The notes under the pieces were generated by a model. It searched no databases, had not been told where the DNA came from, and was given only the letters and a program-made list of their open reading frames with translations. A program made the translations under genes and the position numbers. Source: Sphingopyxis sp. (GTDB lineage Bacteria > Pseudomonadota > Alphaproteobacteria > Sphingomonadales > Sphingomonadaceae). From it: a stretch of 32,602 nt of DNA. Numbering within the stretch: the first letter of the stretch is position 1; each line of letters opens with the position of its first letter. The stretch spans positions 583 to 33,184 of the forward strand of contig NVXM01000015.1 of NCBI GenBank assembly GCA_002733865.1, in the 5' to 3' direction. Below, in pieces: positions 1 through 6,885 of this stretch.

Positions 1-864
1 TGGCGACTGCTGCTGCGCATACATCGCCGCCAACCTATTCATCGCACGCTCAAGTATGCCGGGCCAGCGATGATATTGCTGAGCATTCTGACCTGGTACC
101 TGTCACTGGTGCTGGCGGTTTTCCTGCTGCTGGCGGCACACCCGGGTTCGGTCATCAACAACGTGACCACCAAACTGGCTGACCCGATGGAAACGCTCTA
201 TTTTACCAGCACCACCCTCTCCAGCCTGGGTTACGGTGACTGGGTCCCCGCCGGCCCGCCCTGGACACTGGTAGGCACCCTGGCCACTCTGGTAGCCACG
301 ATCATCCTGACGGTGTCGCTCTCCTACGTGCTATCGGTGGTCTCGGCTGCGGTCGAACGTCGGGCGCTGGCGAGCAGCGTGTTTGCCATGGGGCATAGCG
401 AGCAGGAGATCATTCGCAACGCCAATCTGCAGGACCCGCAGGGGTCATTGAAAAACTACCTTTTCAGCCTCTCCACAACCATCGACCAGCAGGCCCTGCG
501 CCATCTGGCCTATCCGGTACTCAAGTACTTCCATGCCACCAAGCCCGAACTGTCCCCAGCCAGGGCCGTACTGCTGCTCAGCGATACGGTGTTCCTGCTG
601 GATCTGCAGGATCATCGGTCTGGGTCGATGCAAGGAGTAACCCGTGTACTGCGAAGCAGCATAGACAATTTCGGCGAGTTCACCCGCGCCGGCACCGAGC
701 TGGCCGAGCCACAGGAGGCGGAGAAGGATCGGCTTGCCGGGATCGCGGCGACTTTGGGTTGTACGGCGAGCCGCGCAGAGTTTGATCGGGCTTATGACAC
801 CTATCAGACGAATCGAACCCGTCTGCTGGCCCTGTGTGCAGAGGATGGCTGGAGTGTGGGTTGA
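1..864 (+). CDS. Potassium channel family membrane protein, 5' end outside window
   Basis: The frame is open from the first base, so the gene starts upstream and 287 residues are visible. A hydrophobic segment (about residues 24-45) is followed by a pore loop carrying the potassium selectivity filter GYGD in the context TLSSLGYGDWVP (about residues 73-84), then a second hydrophobic helix (about 90-115). This is the two-helix pore layout of the Ion_trans_2 family. The remaining roughly 170 residues are soluble with no nucleotide-binding or RCK motif that I can see. A start at ATG 70 would cut into the first helix region, so an upstream start is more likely. The gene converges on the exoribonuclease gene only 30 bases away. 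The channel pore is clear from sequence; ion selectivity and gating are inferred from the family. Confidence 0.85.
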   Translation, partial: WRLLLRIHRRQPIHRTLKYAGPAMILLSILTWYLSLVLAVFLLLAAHPGSVINNVTTKLADPMETLYFTSTTLSSLGYGDWVPAGPPWTLVGTLATLVATIILTVSLSYVLSVVSAAVERRALASSVFAMGHSEQEIIRNANLQDPQGSLKNYLFSLSTTIDQQALRHLAYPVLKYFHATKPELSPARAVLLLSDTVFLLDLQDHRSGSMQGVTRVLRSSIDNFGEFTRAGTELAEPQEAEKDRLAGIAATLGCTASRAEFDRAYDTYQTNRTRLLALCAEDGWSVG

Positions 865-894
865 AGGTCTGATTAGCGTTTTACGTTCAAGCCA

Positions 895-1347
895 TCAGTG
901 GGAGTATTGGCCTTCCAGTAATTCTGCCAACAGCCGAGCGTCTTCGAGCGCGTGATGCGGTGGTTCTGAGCCGGTATAGGTGAAATCGATATCGGAGGAT
1001 ATTGCTCCTCGAGTCACCGTTTTCGGCAGGCCTGCCGGACCTGCCAGCCATGCCAGCAGCGGCCAGTCCCAGTGGGGCGCGTCACAGATAATGTCGACAG
1101 GGCCAAGCGTTTCCAGATACTCCAACAACTCAATTCGCGCCTGTCCTGTGGTGCGGCCATGGGTTTCGAGATCCAGCTGCGGGAGCACGACTTCAAGAAC
1201 GAAGTCGGAGCAGTCGCTCTCTTCCCATGCGTCGGTGAGCTCGAGATACAGCTCCGGGCCGTGCGGAACGACCAATGCCAAGCTGATCAGTTTGTATGTG
1301 TATTGATTCATTACTGTGAATTCTGTGTCGAGATAGGCACGGCGCAT
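895..1347 (-). CDS. 3'-5' exoribonuclease, Rv2179c-like DEDD family
   Basis: A 150-residue protein beginning MRRAYLDTEFT. The DxE pair near the N terminus (D7, E9), an internal Asp in IICDAPHWDW and the C-terminal HHALEDARLL (His-x4-Asp type motif) are the metal-binding residues of RNase H-fold DEDDh exonucleases. Length and motif spacing fit the short stand-alone Rv2179c-like 3'-5' exoribonuclease family rather than RNase T or oligoribonuclease. Expected activity is metal-dependent trimming of RNA 3' ends in the cytoplasm. It is convergent with the channel gene and has no operon partner. Family assignment is from motif recognition; the in vivo substrate is unknown. Confidence 0.8.
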   Translation of the reverse strand: MRRAYLDTEFTVMNQYTYKLISLALVVPHGPELYLELTDAWEESDCSDFVLEVVLPQLDLETHGRTTGQARIELLEYLETLGPVDIICDAPHWDWPLLAWLAGPAGLPKTVTRGAISSDIDFTYTGSEPPHHALEDARLLAELLEGQYSH

Positions 1348-1723
1348 GTCTGGTTCCTGATTGTTATTGGCTTTATCAGGTTAGTTGAATAAGTCGTGGG
1401 GCAGGAGAACATCACGGATGCCGGAAACCAAAAAGCCTCTACAATCGCTGGGATTATCGGGGCTCCGGGTTTTTCCAATTTGGTGGAGCCGGAGACTTGA
1501 ACCAGTTTGGCGACCAATCACTTCAAGACAAAGGCAGGGTCTAGTGCCACATGGCTAACCACCATAGATGGGCGGGCATAACGGAAGCCCCTCAGTCCCG
1601 GATGTGGCTACACCACCAGCTGCAACACGAGCTTGGAATAAATTTTCATCTGAGCCCAGTTGCTCTAGACCACATTTGCACCTACGATATTTGCTGGCCG
1701 CTGCTTCTCCATACTTAAATCTA
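1348..1723. other. Non-coding boundary with tRNA-end-like repeat
   Basis: This 376-base stretch between the exoribonuclease and the Toprim-like gene holds repeat copy A (1441-1500) and no convincing RNA gene. One short minus-strand reading frame (1555-1743) overlaps the end of the Toprim-like gene and is listed separately at low confidence. Left of here the genes look ordinary; right of here base composition becomes clearly more AT-rich, as expected at the edge of acquired DNA. Confidence 0.5.
1441..1500 (-). repeat. Repeat copy A: degenerate tRNA 3'-end-like direct repeat (possible att scar)
   Basis: Aligned without gaps to 18213-18272, 36 of the first 46 bases match, including ten identical bases GGATTATCGG and the shared AATTTGGTGG; most differences are transitions. 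On the minus strand the sequence reads TTCAAGTCTCC, GGCTCCACCA, then AATT, which resembles a tRNA T-arm and acceptor end with CCA. The T-arm to acceptor spacing is about two bases too short for a working tRNA, and no tRNA body lies upstream. Both copies have the same orientation. This fits an old integrase attachment site or a remnant of one. Confidence 0.55.
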
Positions 1724-1743
1724 TTAACTCGCCTCTTCCGCAT
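1555..1743 (-). CDS. Possible small protein coupled to the Toprim-like gene
   Basis: A 62-residue reading frame starting at ATG 1743, overlapping the last 20 bases of the Toprim-like gene. The start lies behind AT-rich coding sequence without a clear Shine-Dalgarno. It has a basic N terminus (MRKRRVNRFKYGE), a CKCG pair and a late Cys-Pro-Pro, so a small metal-binding protein is conceivable. The frame also spans apparently non-coding sequence next to repeat copy A and may be chance. No family recognised. Confidence 0.2.
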   Translation of the reverse strand: MRKRRVNRFKYGEAAASKYRRCKCGLEQLGSDENLFQARVAAGGVATSGTEGLPLCPPIYGG

Positions 1744-2383
1744 TGCGCGCCAATAGATTATCCGCCATTTCTGTTAGTTTTGATCTGAATTTTGTATATG
1801 AAGTTAATTTGTTTACGGGCCCATCCGGGTCCAAATCATAGGTCAGTCTTGCTCTCATTTCGTTAAATCGCTTCTTAAAATCTTTCAGTCGTCCACCTGT
1901 AGCACCACTAGACTCGCAAAGAACGTCCATTAACAAAGCCTTTGAGTCGGCAATTTTTTCTAATTTAGCAAGTTTCGGCAGGCACTTGATGTCAGTGTCT
2001 GTCTTTGTGTTCCCAGCGACTATGTTTAATTTTTCTTTGTCCGCTAGCAGCCATGTTTCTAACATTTTTACAGGTATTACTGGGATAACATTGGCGTCTA
2101 CGCGTGCAAGACCTCTTGCTGTCTCTATTTCTAATTCTCTAGCTTCAATGCCTGCTCCATCGGCATCTCTGTGCACAAAAATTATATCAACTGATGGATA
2201 AAATCGTTTTATTACTTCTAACTTATTTTTAACAGTGTTTCCTGCCTTGGCATCTAGCATGGTCATGTCAGGAGCTTCTCCAGAAACTTCTTCAAAGCCT
2301 TCTGTTATTAAGATTGATTCTATATGTTCAGTTAGTCGAAGGTCGGATGTCCCTTCGCCTATAAATATATAGCTAACTTTCAT
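1724..2383 (-). CDS. DUF4276-like Toprim-fold protein, partner of the adjacent ATPase
   Basis: 219 residues starting MKVSYIFIGEGTSD. The start at 2383 is chosen over an in-frame ATG at 2419 because AAGGA lies about 10 bases upstream and because it gives an 11-base overlap with the end of the ATPase gene, suggesting translational coupling. The Toprim-like acidic residues are visible: E10-G-T-S-D14 in the first strand, D73-x-D75 in FVHRDADG, and a third motif PVKMLETWLLAD (about 104-115), the arrangement of DUF4276 proteins. Such proteins accompany OLD- or SMC-like ATPases in phage-defence cassettes, acting as nuclease or tRNase effectors in the characterised Toprim relatives (for example PARIS AriB, AbiL). 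Nuclease activity here is inferred. AT-rich codons set it apart from the hsd genes. Confidence 0.75.
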   Translation of the reverse strand: MKVSYIFIGEGTSDLRLTEHIESILITEGFEEVSGEAPDMTMLDAKAGNTVKNKLEVIKRFYPSVDIIFVHRDADGAGIEARELEIETARGLARVDANVIPVIPVKMLETWLLADKEKLNIVAGNTKTDTDIKCLPKLAKLEKIADSKALLMDVLCESSGATGGRLKDFKKRFNEMRARLTYDLDPDGPVNKLTSYTKFRSKLTEMADNLLARNAEEAS

Positions 2384-3788
2384 CTGTTTGCAGTTCCTTT
2401 GCAGTTTGAGCGGTCTCAAGCTCTAAGGTGATTTGCCCTCCTGGTGGGAGGCACAAATACGATATTATTGAACCCTTGCTTATGTTGTCATTGCCAGACT
2501 TCGATCTCCAGCTTGTTGGCAAGCTTTTACATCTAATTGTAGATGCAGGCTTTCCGTCTGGCCCTTTAACCTTGACAATTTCAGCATATATTAAATCATC
2601 ACTATCTTCTAAAGTAACTAGAACGGGTGAGTGGGTTGCGATTAACACCTGCCTCATCGGGTTGTCTTCTCCAGGCTCGCTGTGAGCGTCGACAGCTAGT
2701 TCTTTCAATAGATTCAACATTGCGCCCATCTTTGCGGGATGAATGCCGTTCTCAGGTTCTTCGAAACAGAGTAACCCCTTGAAGTCGGGGTCTTCCGCCA
2801 TTATGCACAAAGCCAGGAACCTTAACGTTCCGTCCGACAAAGCCCTAGCGGGAAGGAAGGCTCCCGATCTTTCTTTGACCTCTAGTGTTAATAATTGCCT
2901 AACCTGGTCTACATCAACTCTTAAGTCTGATGTTGGTATTATTTCTGAAAGCCTGCTTGCGATTCTTGAAAATACATTGTGATCTTTATCGTGTAATTTA
3001 TGTAGAGTTGATGCCAGTTGGCCGCCGCCGCTTCCAACGCTGGTCTCTTCATGCATTTTATTGGATCTACGCATTGCGCTAGGTTCCAGAGAAAGGAATC
3101 TCCATGACTGCATTTCTCGTCTTGCAGCTAATATTGTGGGCCAAACTGCACTGTTAGTGTTTGCTATTACAGTTTTTGGTATATTTTTCGCGGGTATTTT
3201 TTGAGGCTGACCGCCATTTCCATCTTGGTGCAAGTTTATTTCTGTGATTCCGTCGTGCATTTTTTCGGTCGATATGTAGTCTGCGCCCTTCCTTCTATTG
3301 ATTACTGCCTTGTTGCGGAACTTTGACGCGCTCAACGGAAAATTAAGAATGGATGCTGCCTCACCTTTGTTGATGTGAGTAAGTTGTTCTTTAGCTAAAT
3401 TTATGCCCAAAATGCCCTTGGATTTATTTTCTTTGTCCCAAGTTAACTCAACTTCATAGCGTAAAAAGCTTGAGGTTGAGTTAGCTTGCCGACCAAAGTC
3501 GTCGATTATGTTCTGAGGTACTAGCATTTCGACAGCTAGACGCAGTCTTCCTATTCTGAAGTCTCCGTTTGTCCAGAATATATCTAGCGGATCAGTTGAT
3601 TCTGAGTCCCTTACAGCTAGCGCTGCCTCTACAATTGATTTGTCACTTAATAATGATAAAAATTTGATGGCGTCAAATATATTTGATTTGCCAACTCCAT
3701 TTAGCCCGGCGATGCAGTTGAAGGGGCCCAGCGAAATTGAGAAATCGAGCAGGTTCTTAAATCCGTGTGCTTCGAGTTTAGTTAGCAT
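2373..3788 (-). CDS. SMC/OLD-like AAA ATPase, sensor of a two-gene defence cassette
   Basis: 471 residues with the full ABC/SMC-type ATPase set: Walker A GLNGVGKS at 28-35, signature-like LSDGTLR at 317-323, Walker B LLCFEEPENGIHP at 339-351 and a switch histidine in ATHSP at 384-388. The 280-residue insertion between Walker A and signature is typical of AAA_15/AAA_21 (RecF/OLD-like) proteins. The start at 3788 has GAGG seven bases upstream. The gene overlaps the DUF4276-like gene, and the pair is shaped like PARIS (AriA/AriB) or AbiL (ATPase plus Toprim), though the effector family differs. In those systems the ATPase senses phage and restrains or releases the effector; that role is inferred here. 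Base composition is AT-richer than the flanks, a sign of transfer. Confidence 0.82.
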   Translation of the reverse strand: MLTKLEAHGFKNLLDFSISLGPFNCIAGLNGVGKSNIFDAIKFLSLLSDKSIVEAALAVRDSESTDPLDIFWTNGDFRIGRLRLAVEMLVPQNIIDDFGRQANSTSSFLRYEVELTWDKENKSKGILGINLAKEQLTHINKGEAASILNFPLSASKFRNKAVINRRKGADYISTEKMHDGITEINLHQDGNGGQPQKIPAKNIPKTVIANTNSAVWPTILAARREMQSWRFLSLEPSAMRRSNKMHEETSVGSGGGQLASTLHKLHDKDHNVFSRIASRLSEIIPTSDLRVDVDQVRQLLTLEVKERSGAFLPARALSDGTLRFLALCIMAEDPDFKGLLCFEEPENGIHPAKMGAMLNLLKELAVDAHSEPGEDNPMRQVLIATHSPVLVTLEDSDDLIYAEIVKVKGPDGKPASTIRCKSLPTSWRSKSGNDNISKGSIISYLCLPPGGQITLELETAQTAKELQTDES

Positions 3789-4143
3789 TGAATTGCCTCG
3801 TTGGAGTCTAAATAACCCCTGTGTTCGCCTGGCATCATGATTCCTTCCGAGTTGGTAAGTTTTAAAATATAGTAATGTCCAGCATCTTTACAGTCTTCTG
3901 CCCGAGATGTTTATTTGTAGATGCATGTTTTGATCACATTCCAAAAGGGGGGGGGCAGATTTATCCTCATTTATCATGTGTAGCTTTCTGACACCGGTTT
4001 CCATTCAACAATTCCACCAAGCTTGATCATACAGTCGACGGCCCGAATGTCACAGTCTGAGCGACCAAGGGCCCCGTGAAGCCGGTCTCTAAATGCCTGT
4101 CCCTCTTCGGCTCCGCCACAAAGGGACAGGCTGATAGCTTGTG
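3789..4143. other. Intergenic region upstream of the ATPase gene, with a G9 tract
   Basis: 355 bases between the GRDP-like gene and the ATPase start. The part next to the ATPase gene (about 3850-3890) is AT-rich and probably carries its promoter, but I cannot point to good -35 and -10 boxes. A run of nine G lies at 3947-3955. A short minus-strand frame (3974-4171) is listed separately at low confidence. No RNA gene or terminator is recognised. Confidence 0.4.
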
Positions 4144-4171
4144 CTACTCGCACGCTCCCGGCACACGGCAC
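3974..4171 (-). CDS. Possible small protein overlapping the GRDP-like gene end
   Basis: A 65-residue frame whose first ATG lies inside the last codons of the GRDP-like gene; a GTG at 4153 would give a shorter version. The C-terminal half (FRDRLHGALGRSDCDIRAVD and following) has a protein-like composition, with a basic-acidic helix and two cysteines. There is no good ribosome binding site and no recognised family. It could be a coupled fifth gene of the radical SAM operon, a decayed remnant, or chance. Confidence 0.22.
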   Translation of the reverse strand: MPCAGSVRVAQAISLSLCGGAEEGQAFRDRLHGALGRSDCDIRAVDCMIKLGGIVEWKPVSESYT

Positions 4172-4650
4172 GCGCAGCTGGTGGGTGCATGGCAGGCGTG
4201 GTCGTCGCAGCAGCGCATGGCCTGCGACTCAACGCCACCGCCCGGATAAGCACCAAAGTGCTTTTCATAAAGCGCAACCGTTTCGGCAAAGGCGTGTTTC
4301 AGCTCCTTGTGGTCCCCCTCGCCGTAGATACCGAAGTAGGGGTAATGGTCGATAAAGCGGCCGAAGACCTGTTCGCAGTCTGAGCGATAGGCGCGGGTAT
4401 CCAGAATATGCGCATGCCAGATTGTATCGACCTGCTTGCTGGGGACCAGTGCAATGGCAGGGTAGAGATATTTCAGGGTCAGAAAGCGGCGGTATTCCTG
4501 CTCCGCCTTATCCCATTCCGTTTCATTCATTTCGGCGTCGGATGATGCCGTGTATTTGTGTTTGAGGCGTGCGAGGTTAATGCGGCTCACTTTCAGCTCC
4601 AGGCCATTTTCGGCGAGTAGTGGATGACTCAGGGATACGATCGCGTTCAT
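4144..4650 (-). CDS. Glycine-rich domain-containing protein-like (GRDP-like) protein with Cys-rich tail
   Basis: 168 residues. The central segment carries the GRDP-like (DUF1399-type) signature VDTIWHAHILDTRAY (about 74-88; D75, W78, H79, H81), followed by HYPYFGIYGEGD (102-113), which resembles a metal-binding helical domain. After a GGG at 137-139 the last 30 residues are cysteine- and histidine-rich (C147, C148, C153, C159, C161, C167). The start overlaps the stop of the preceding 105-residue gene by four bases, so it is the last clearly supported member of the radical SAM operon. The biochemical role of bacterial GRDP-like proteins is not established. The tail could bind metal or be a substrate of the operon's radical SAM enzyme; both ideas are inference. 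Confidence 0.75.
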   Translation of the reverse strand: MNAIVSLSHPLLAENGLELKVSRINLARLKHKYTASSDAEMNETEWDKAEQEYRRFLTLKYLYPAIALVPSKQVDTIWHAHILDTRAYRSDCEQVFGRFIDHYPYFGIYGEGDHKELKHAFAETVALYEKHFGAYPGGGVESQAMRCCDDHACHAPTSCACRVPGACE

Positions 4651-4964
4651 GGTTTTTTACTCACTTTGTGTGTGTTCACTTTGGCGGTCTGGATAGACCG
4701 CCTTCGCTTCAGTTCGCGTTCAAGACGTTGGCGGGTGATCAAGGCTAGGGGCGCGGCACCGTTCTCTGTGGTCTGATAAATAAGCCGCAGCCCTGCGCCG
4801 ACCTTGAAGCGCAGCAGGTGTTGTTTGCAGCGCATACGTTTTCCACCAAGGGCTGTGTAGGGAATGCCAGCCTGTATTGCCTTATCGATTTCGTACGCCT
4901 TGATTCGCTGGCACGCATGCAGGGCATGGGGGCAGGCTGCGATGACCTGTTCTATAGCGTTCAT
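4647..4964 (-). CDS. Small basic protein of unknown function, operon member
   Basis: 105 residues, strongly basic, especially the C-terminal 30 (RQRLERELKRRRS then a Lys-rich end). The middle segment, with LGGKRMRC and later GAGLRLIYQ, recalls the strand pattern of RelE/ParE-type small proteins, but the resemblance is weak and no antitoxin gene sits beside it. It overlaps the kinase gene upstream and the GRDP-like gene downstream by four bases each. That tight placement makes the frame very likely real and its product likely to act with theirs. No family assigned; a nucleic-acid-binding role would fit the charge but is inference. Confidence 0.65.
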   Translation of the reverse strand: MNAIEQVIAACPHALHACQRIKAYEIDKAIQAGIPYTALGGKRMRCKQHLLRFKVGAGLRLIYQTTENGAAPLALITRQRLERELKRRRSIQTAKVNTHKVSKKP

Positions 4965-5563
4965 GCCGGGTCCTCCATCTTGGGCGACGCCTGATCGAAA
5001 TAGGCCTCGATCGCAGCAGCCGCCCGTGTGACGGCCTGGGCGCGGTCCGCCCCGGAGATATCCACCACGATGGTGCTATGCCCTTTCAGTCCCTTCATAA
5101 CCGCTTGGCAAAAGGATGCGCTGATGGTTTCCCGATCTTCCGGCGTCATTCCGCGTTCCCGTAGTCTTGCCAGGCGGGTCGCTTCATCCAGAGTGATCAG
5201 TACACAGATGTCCGGCATTGCGAGGCCGTTAGCCAGGGCATCCAGATTCGCGGTTACACCTCGTGCCTTGGCATAGGTAACCGTTGATGCCCAGTAGCGG
5301 TCCATGACCACAGAGCGCCCCTGTTCGACAGTCGCCCGTGCCTTGATACCCTCGCTGGACACGGTAGCCGTGTAGAACAATGCCTTGGCCAACTGGTCGT
5401 TGCCGAAAGCATCCAGCACCTGGTTGCGTATGCCGCTGAATGCCGCGCCAGGTGTACTCATGAACTGCGCATCAAGATGCGCGGCCAAGTCCTTGGCCAA
5501 GGTAGATTTGCCGACGCCATCCAGACCTTCCAATACGATAAAGCGACCAGGATTGTTCTTCAC
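4961..5563 (-). CDS. Thymidylate-kinase-like P-loop (deoxy)nucleotide kinase
   Basis: 200 residues. P-loop GLDGVGKST at 13-21, DRYWAST (DR-Y/F-x2-S motif) at 88-94, and a lid-like Arg-rich segment RLARLRERGMTPED at 130-143 place it in the dTMP kinase family. The usual REPGGT substrate motif is replaced by a STPGAAF context (36-42), so the substrate may not be dTMP. The start is GTG at 5563, within a 4-base overlap with the radical SAM gene stop; its end overlaps the next gene by four bases. A housekeeping tmk would normally sit near holB, so this looks like an accessory paralogue dedicated to the operon. It may phosphorylate a nucleotide that the radical SAM enzyme makes or uses, as CMPK2 does beside viperin; that is inference. 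Confidence 0.82.
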   Translation of the reverse strand: MKNNPGRFIVLEGLDGVGKSTLAKDLAAHLDAQFMSTPGAAFSGIRNQVLDAFGNDQLAKALFYTATVSSEGIKARATVEQGRSVVMDRYWASTVTYAKARGVTANLDALANGLAMPDICVLITLDEATRLARLRERGMTPEDRETISASFCQAVMKGLKGHSTIVVDISGADRAQAVTRAAAAIEAYFDQASPKMEDPA

Positions 5564-6822
5564 AGTGCCTCCGCAATATCGGCCATCGCCTTGTATTCGG
5601 TCTCGGTAAAGCTGTTGCTGGCGATCACTATCGGTATCGCTTTGCCCACAGATTCCCGCAGCCCGTATCGCGCCTTCTGGTCGTATAGCGGAGTACCACG
5701 CAACAGCATCAGCGGCCAGGCCATGACGCGGGGCACCTCCTGGCGTTTACACCATTCGACGGAAGCCTGGAAAATCTCGAGGGTCTGGGTCGGCAAGCCG
5801 TATATCAGCGAGACCTCGAAGTCGATACCGCGCTGCTTGACCAGGGCGAGCTTCTCTTCGACCTTGGGCATGTTGTTATGGCGTTGGATCAGTTTGCTGA
5901 CGGAGGAACTGGTGGTTTGCAGACCAAATTCCAGAGTGACATTGAGCCCATCCAGCGCATCCAGGAAAGCCTCGGTAAGCATCTCAAAGCGGCATTGCAG
6001 GGCGATCTGCGCGGTCACGCCGGATTGCTTGAGCAAATTAAGCACAGCAATGGCGTGCTCGTCGCTTGTGTGAAAAATCGGATCCAGGATCGAAATGCGT
6101 TTTACGCCGTGGTCGGCAAAGAGCTGTGCTTCAGCTGCCAGGCGGTCGAGGTCGAACATTCTGGTCGGTTGCCGCCCATCCGGGTCGCGATGCTGACAGA
6201 AGCCGCATTTGAAGGTGCAACCGCGTTGGGTTTCCCAGCGCATTTCCGGCGCCATTTGCACCACGCCTTGAACAAAGGGGGAAGGGAGACCTGCCAGCGG
6301 CAGTTCAGACTGCAAAGCCAGATCAGGCTGGCCAGCGCTGTGCACGCCGCATTGCGCCAGCGACTCTCCCTGGGCAAGTCGCAACATGGCATTTTCACCG
6401 GCTCCTCGAACAAACCAGTGCGCCTGAGGGTAGGCTGCTTCCAGTCCGCCGGCGGGCATATAGCTGACTTGCGGCCCACCGAGCACGATACGGCCACCTG
6501 CGGGTAGGGTCAGTTTGCCCAATAGGTCACAGACGGCTTCATCGTTCCAGACGAAGACTCCAAAGCCGAGCAGGGTGTTCGGCCCCATCTCATCCAGTGC
6601 CCATTGGATGCGTGACTGCAGATCTTCAAGGCAAAACTCCGGATCACTGATTGTGCCTTCCACCAGTAGATACCGGATTCCGGCTGCTTTGAGGGTTGCT
6701 GCTATGGAAGCGATGCCGAGGCTGGTCTTGCCGTCGCCCCGCTTTTGCCAGTCAATGGCAACCAGAACTACATTGCGGGATGGTTGGGTATTGCGGGTTG
6801 AGTGAATAAGGTTTGTGGTCAT
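5560..6822 (-). CDS. B12-binding-domain-type radical SAM enzyme
   Basis: 420 residues from ATG 6822, chosen over ATG 6876 because AGGAG sits nine bases upstream. The radical SAM cluster motif is RGCTFKCGFCQHR with C202, C206 and C209 (CxxxCxxC), the ligands of the 4Fe-4S cluster that cleaves S-adenosylmethionine. Residues about 17-150 form an N-terminal Rossmann-like domain of the B12-binding type (VLGGPQVSY, then VRGAGENAMLRL), but the cobalamin-ligating DxHxxG motif is not evident, so B12 binding is uncertain. The C-terminal half has the usual barrel features (ILDPIFHTSDEHA, LEFGLQTTSS, SLIYGLPTQT). It heads a four-gene overlapping operon with a TMPK-like kinase, a small basic protein and a GRDP-like protein. 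The substrate cannot be read from sequence. Confidence 0.85.
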   Translation of the reverse strand: MTTNLIHSTRNTQPSRNVVLVAIDWQKRGDGKTSLGIASIAATLKAAGIRYLLVEGTISDPEFCLEDLQSRIQWALDEMGPNTLLGFGVFVWNDEAVCDLLGKLTLPAGGRIVLGGPQVSYMPAGGLEAAYPQAHWFVRGAGENAMLRLAQGESLAQCGVHSAGQPDLALQSELPLAGLPSPFVQGVVQMAPEMRWETQRGCTFKCGFCQHRDPDGRQPTRMFDLDRLAAEAQLFADHGVKRISILDPIFHTSDEHAIAVLNLLKQSGVTAQIALQCRFEMLTEAFLDALDGLNVTLEFGLQTTSSSVSKLIQRHNNMPKVEEKLALVKQRGIDFEVSLIYGLPTQTLEIFQASVEWCKRQEVPRVMAWPLMLLRGTPLYDQKARYGLRESVGKAIPIVIASNSFTETEYKAMADIAEAL

Positions 6823-6885
6823 GACACTGCGCTCCTGTGTAAGTAGGAATGCAGTGTTTATCTGTGGAATCCACAACCAAGGGTG

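Noticed and set aside
1441..1520. tRNA gene on the minus strand at repeat copy A
   Set aside because: Only the T-arm and CCA-like end can be read; the T-loop to acceptor spacing is about two bases short and no anticodon or D-arm is found upstream. Copy B fails for the same reason.
4647..4964. Toxin-antitoxin pair (RelE/ParE-like toxin)
   Set aside because: The similarity is weak and no antitoxin-sized partner gene lies beside it; its neighbours are a kinase and a GRDP-like protein in a tight operon.
5878..6507. 209-residue plus-strand protein opposite the radical SAM gene
   Set aside because: Antisense to the radical SAM coding sequence, with no motif and no ribosome site.
5560..6822. Prokaryotic viperin
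   Set aside because: The cluster motif is CTFKCGFC with a preceding Rossmann-like domain, unlike the viperin CNYxCxFC context; only the partnership with a kinase is similar.
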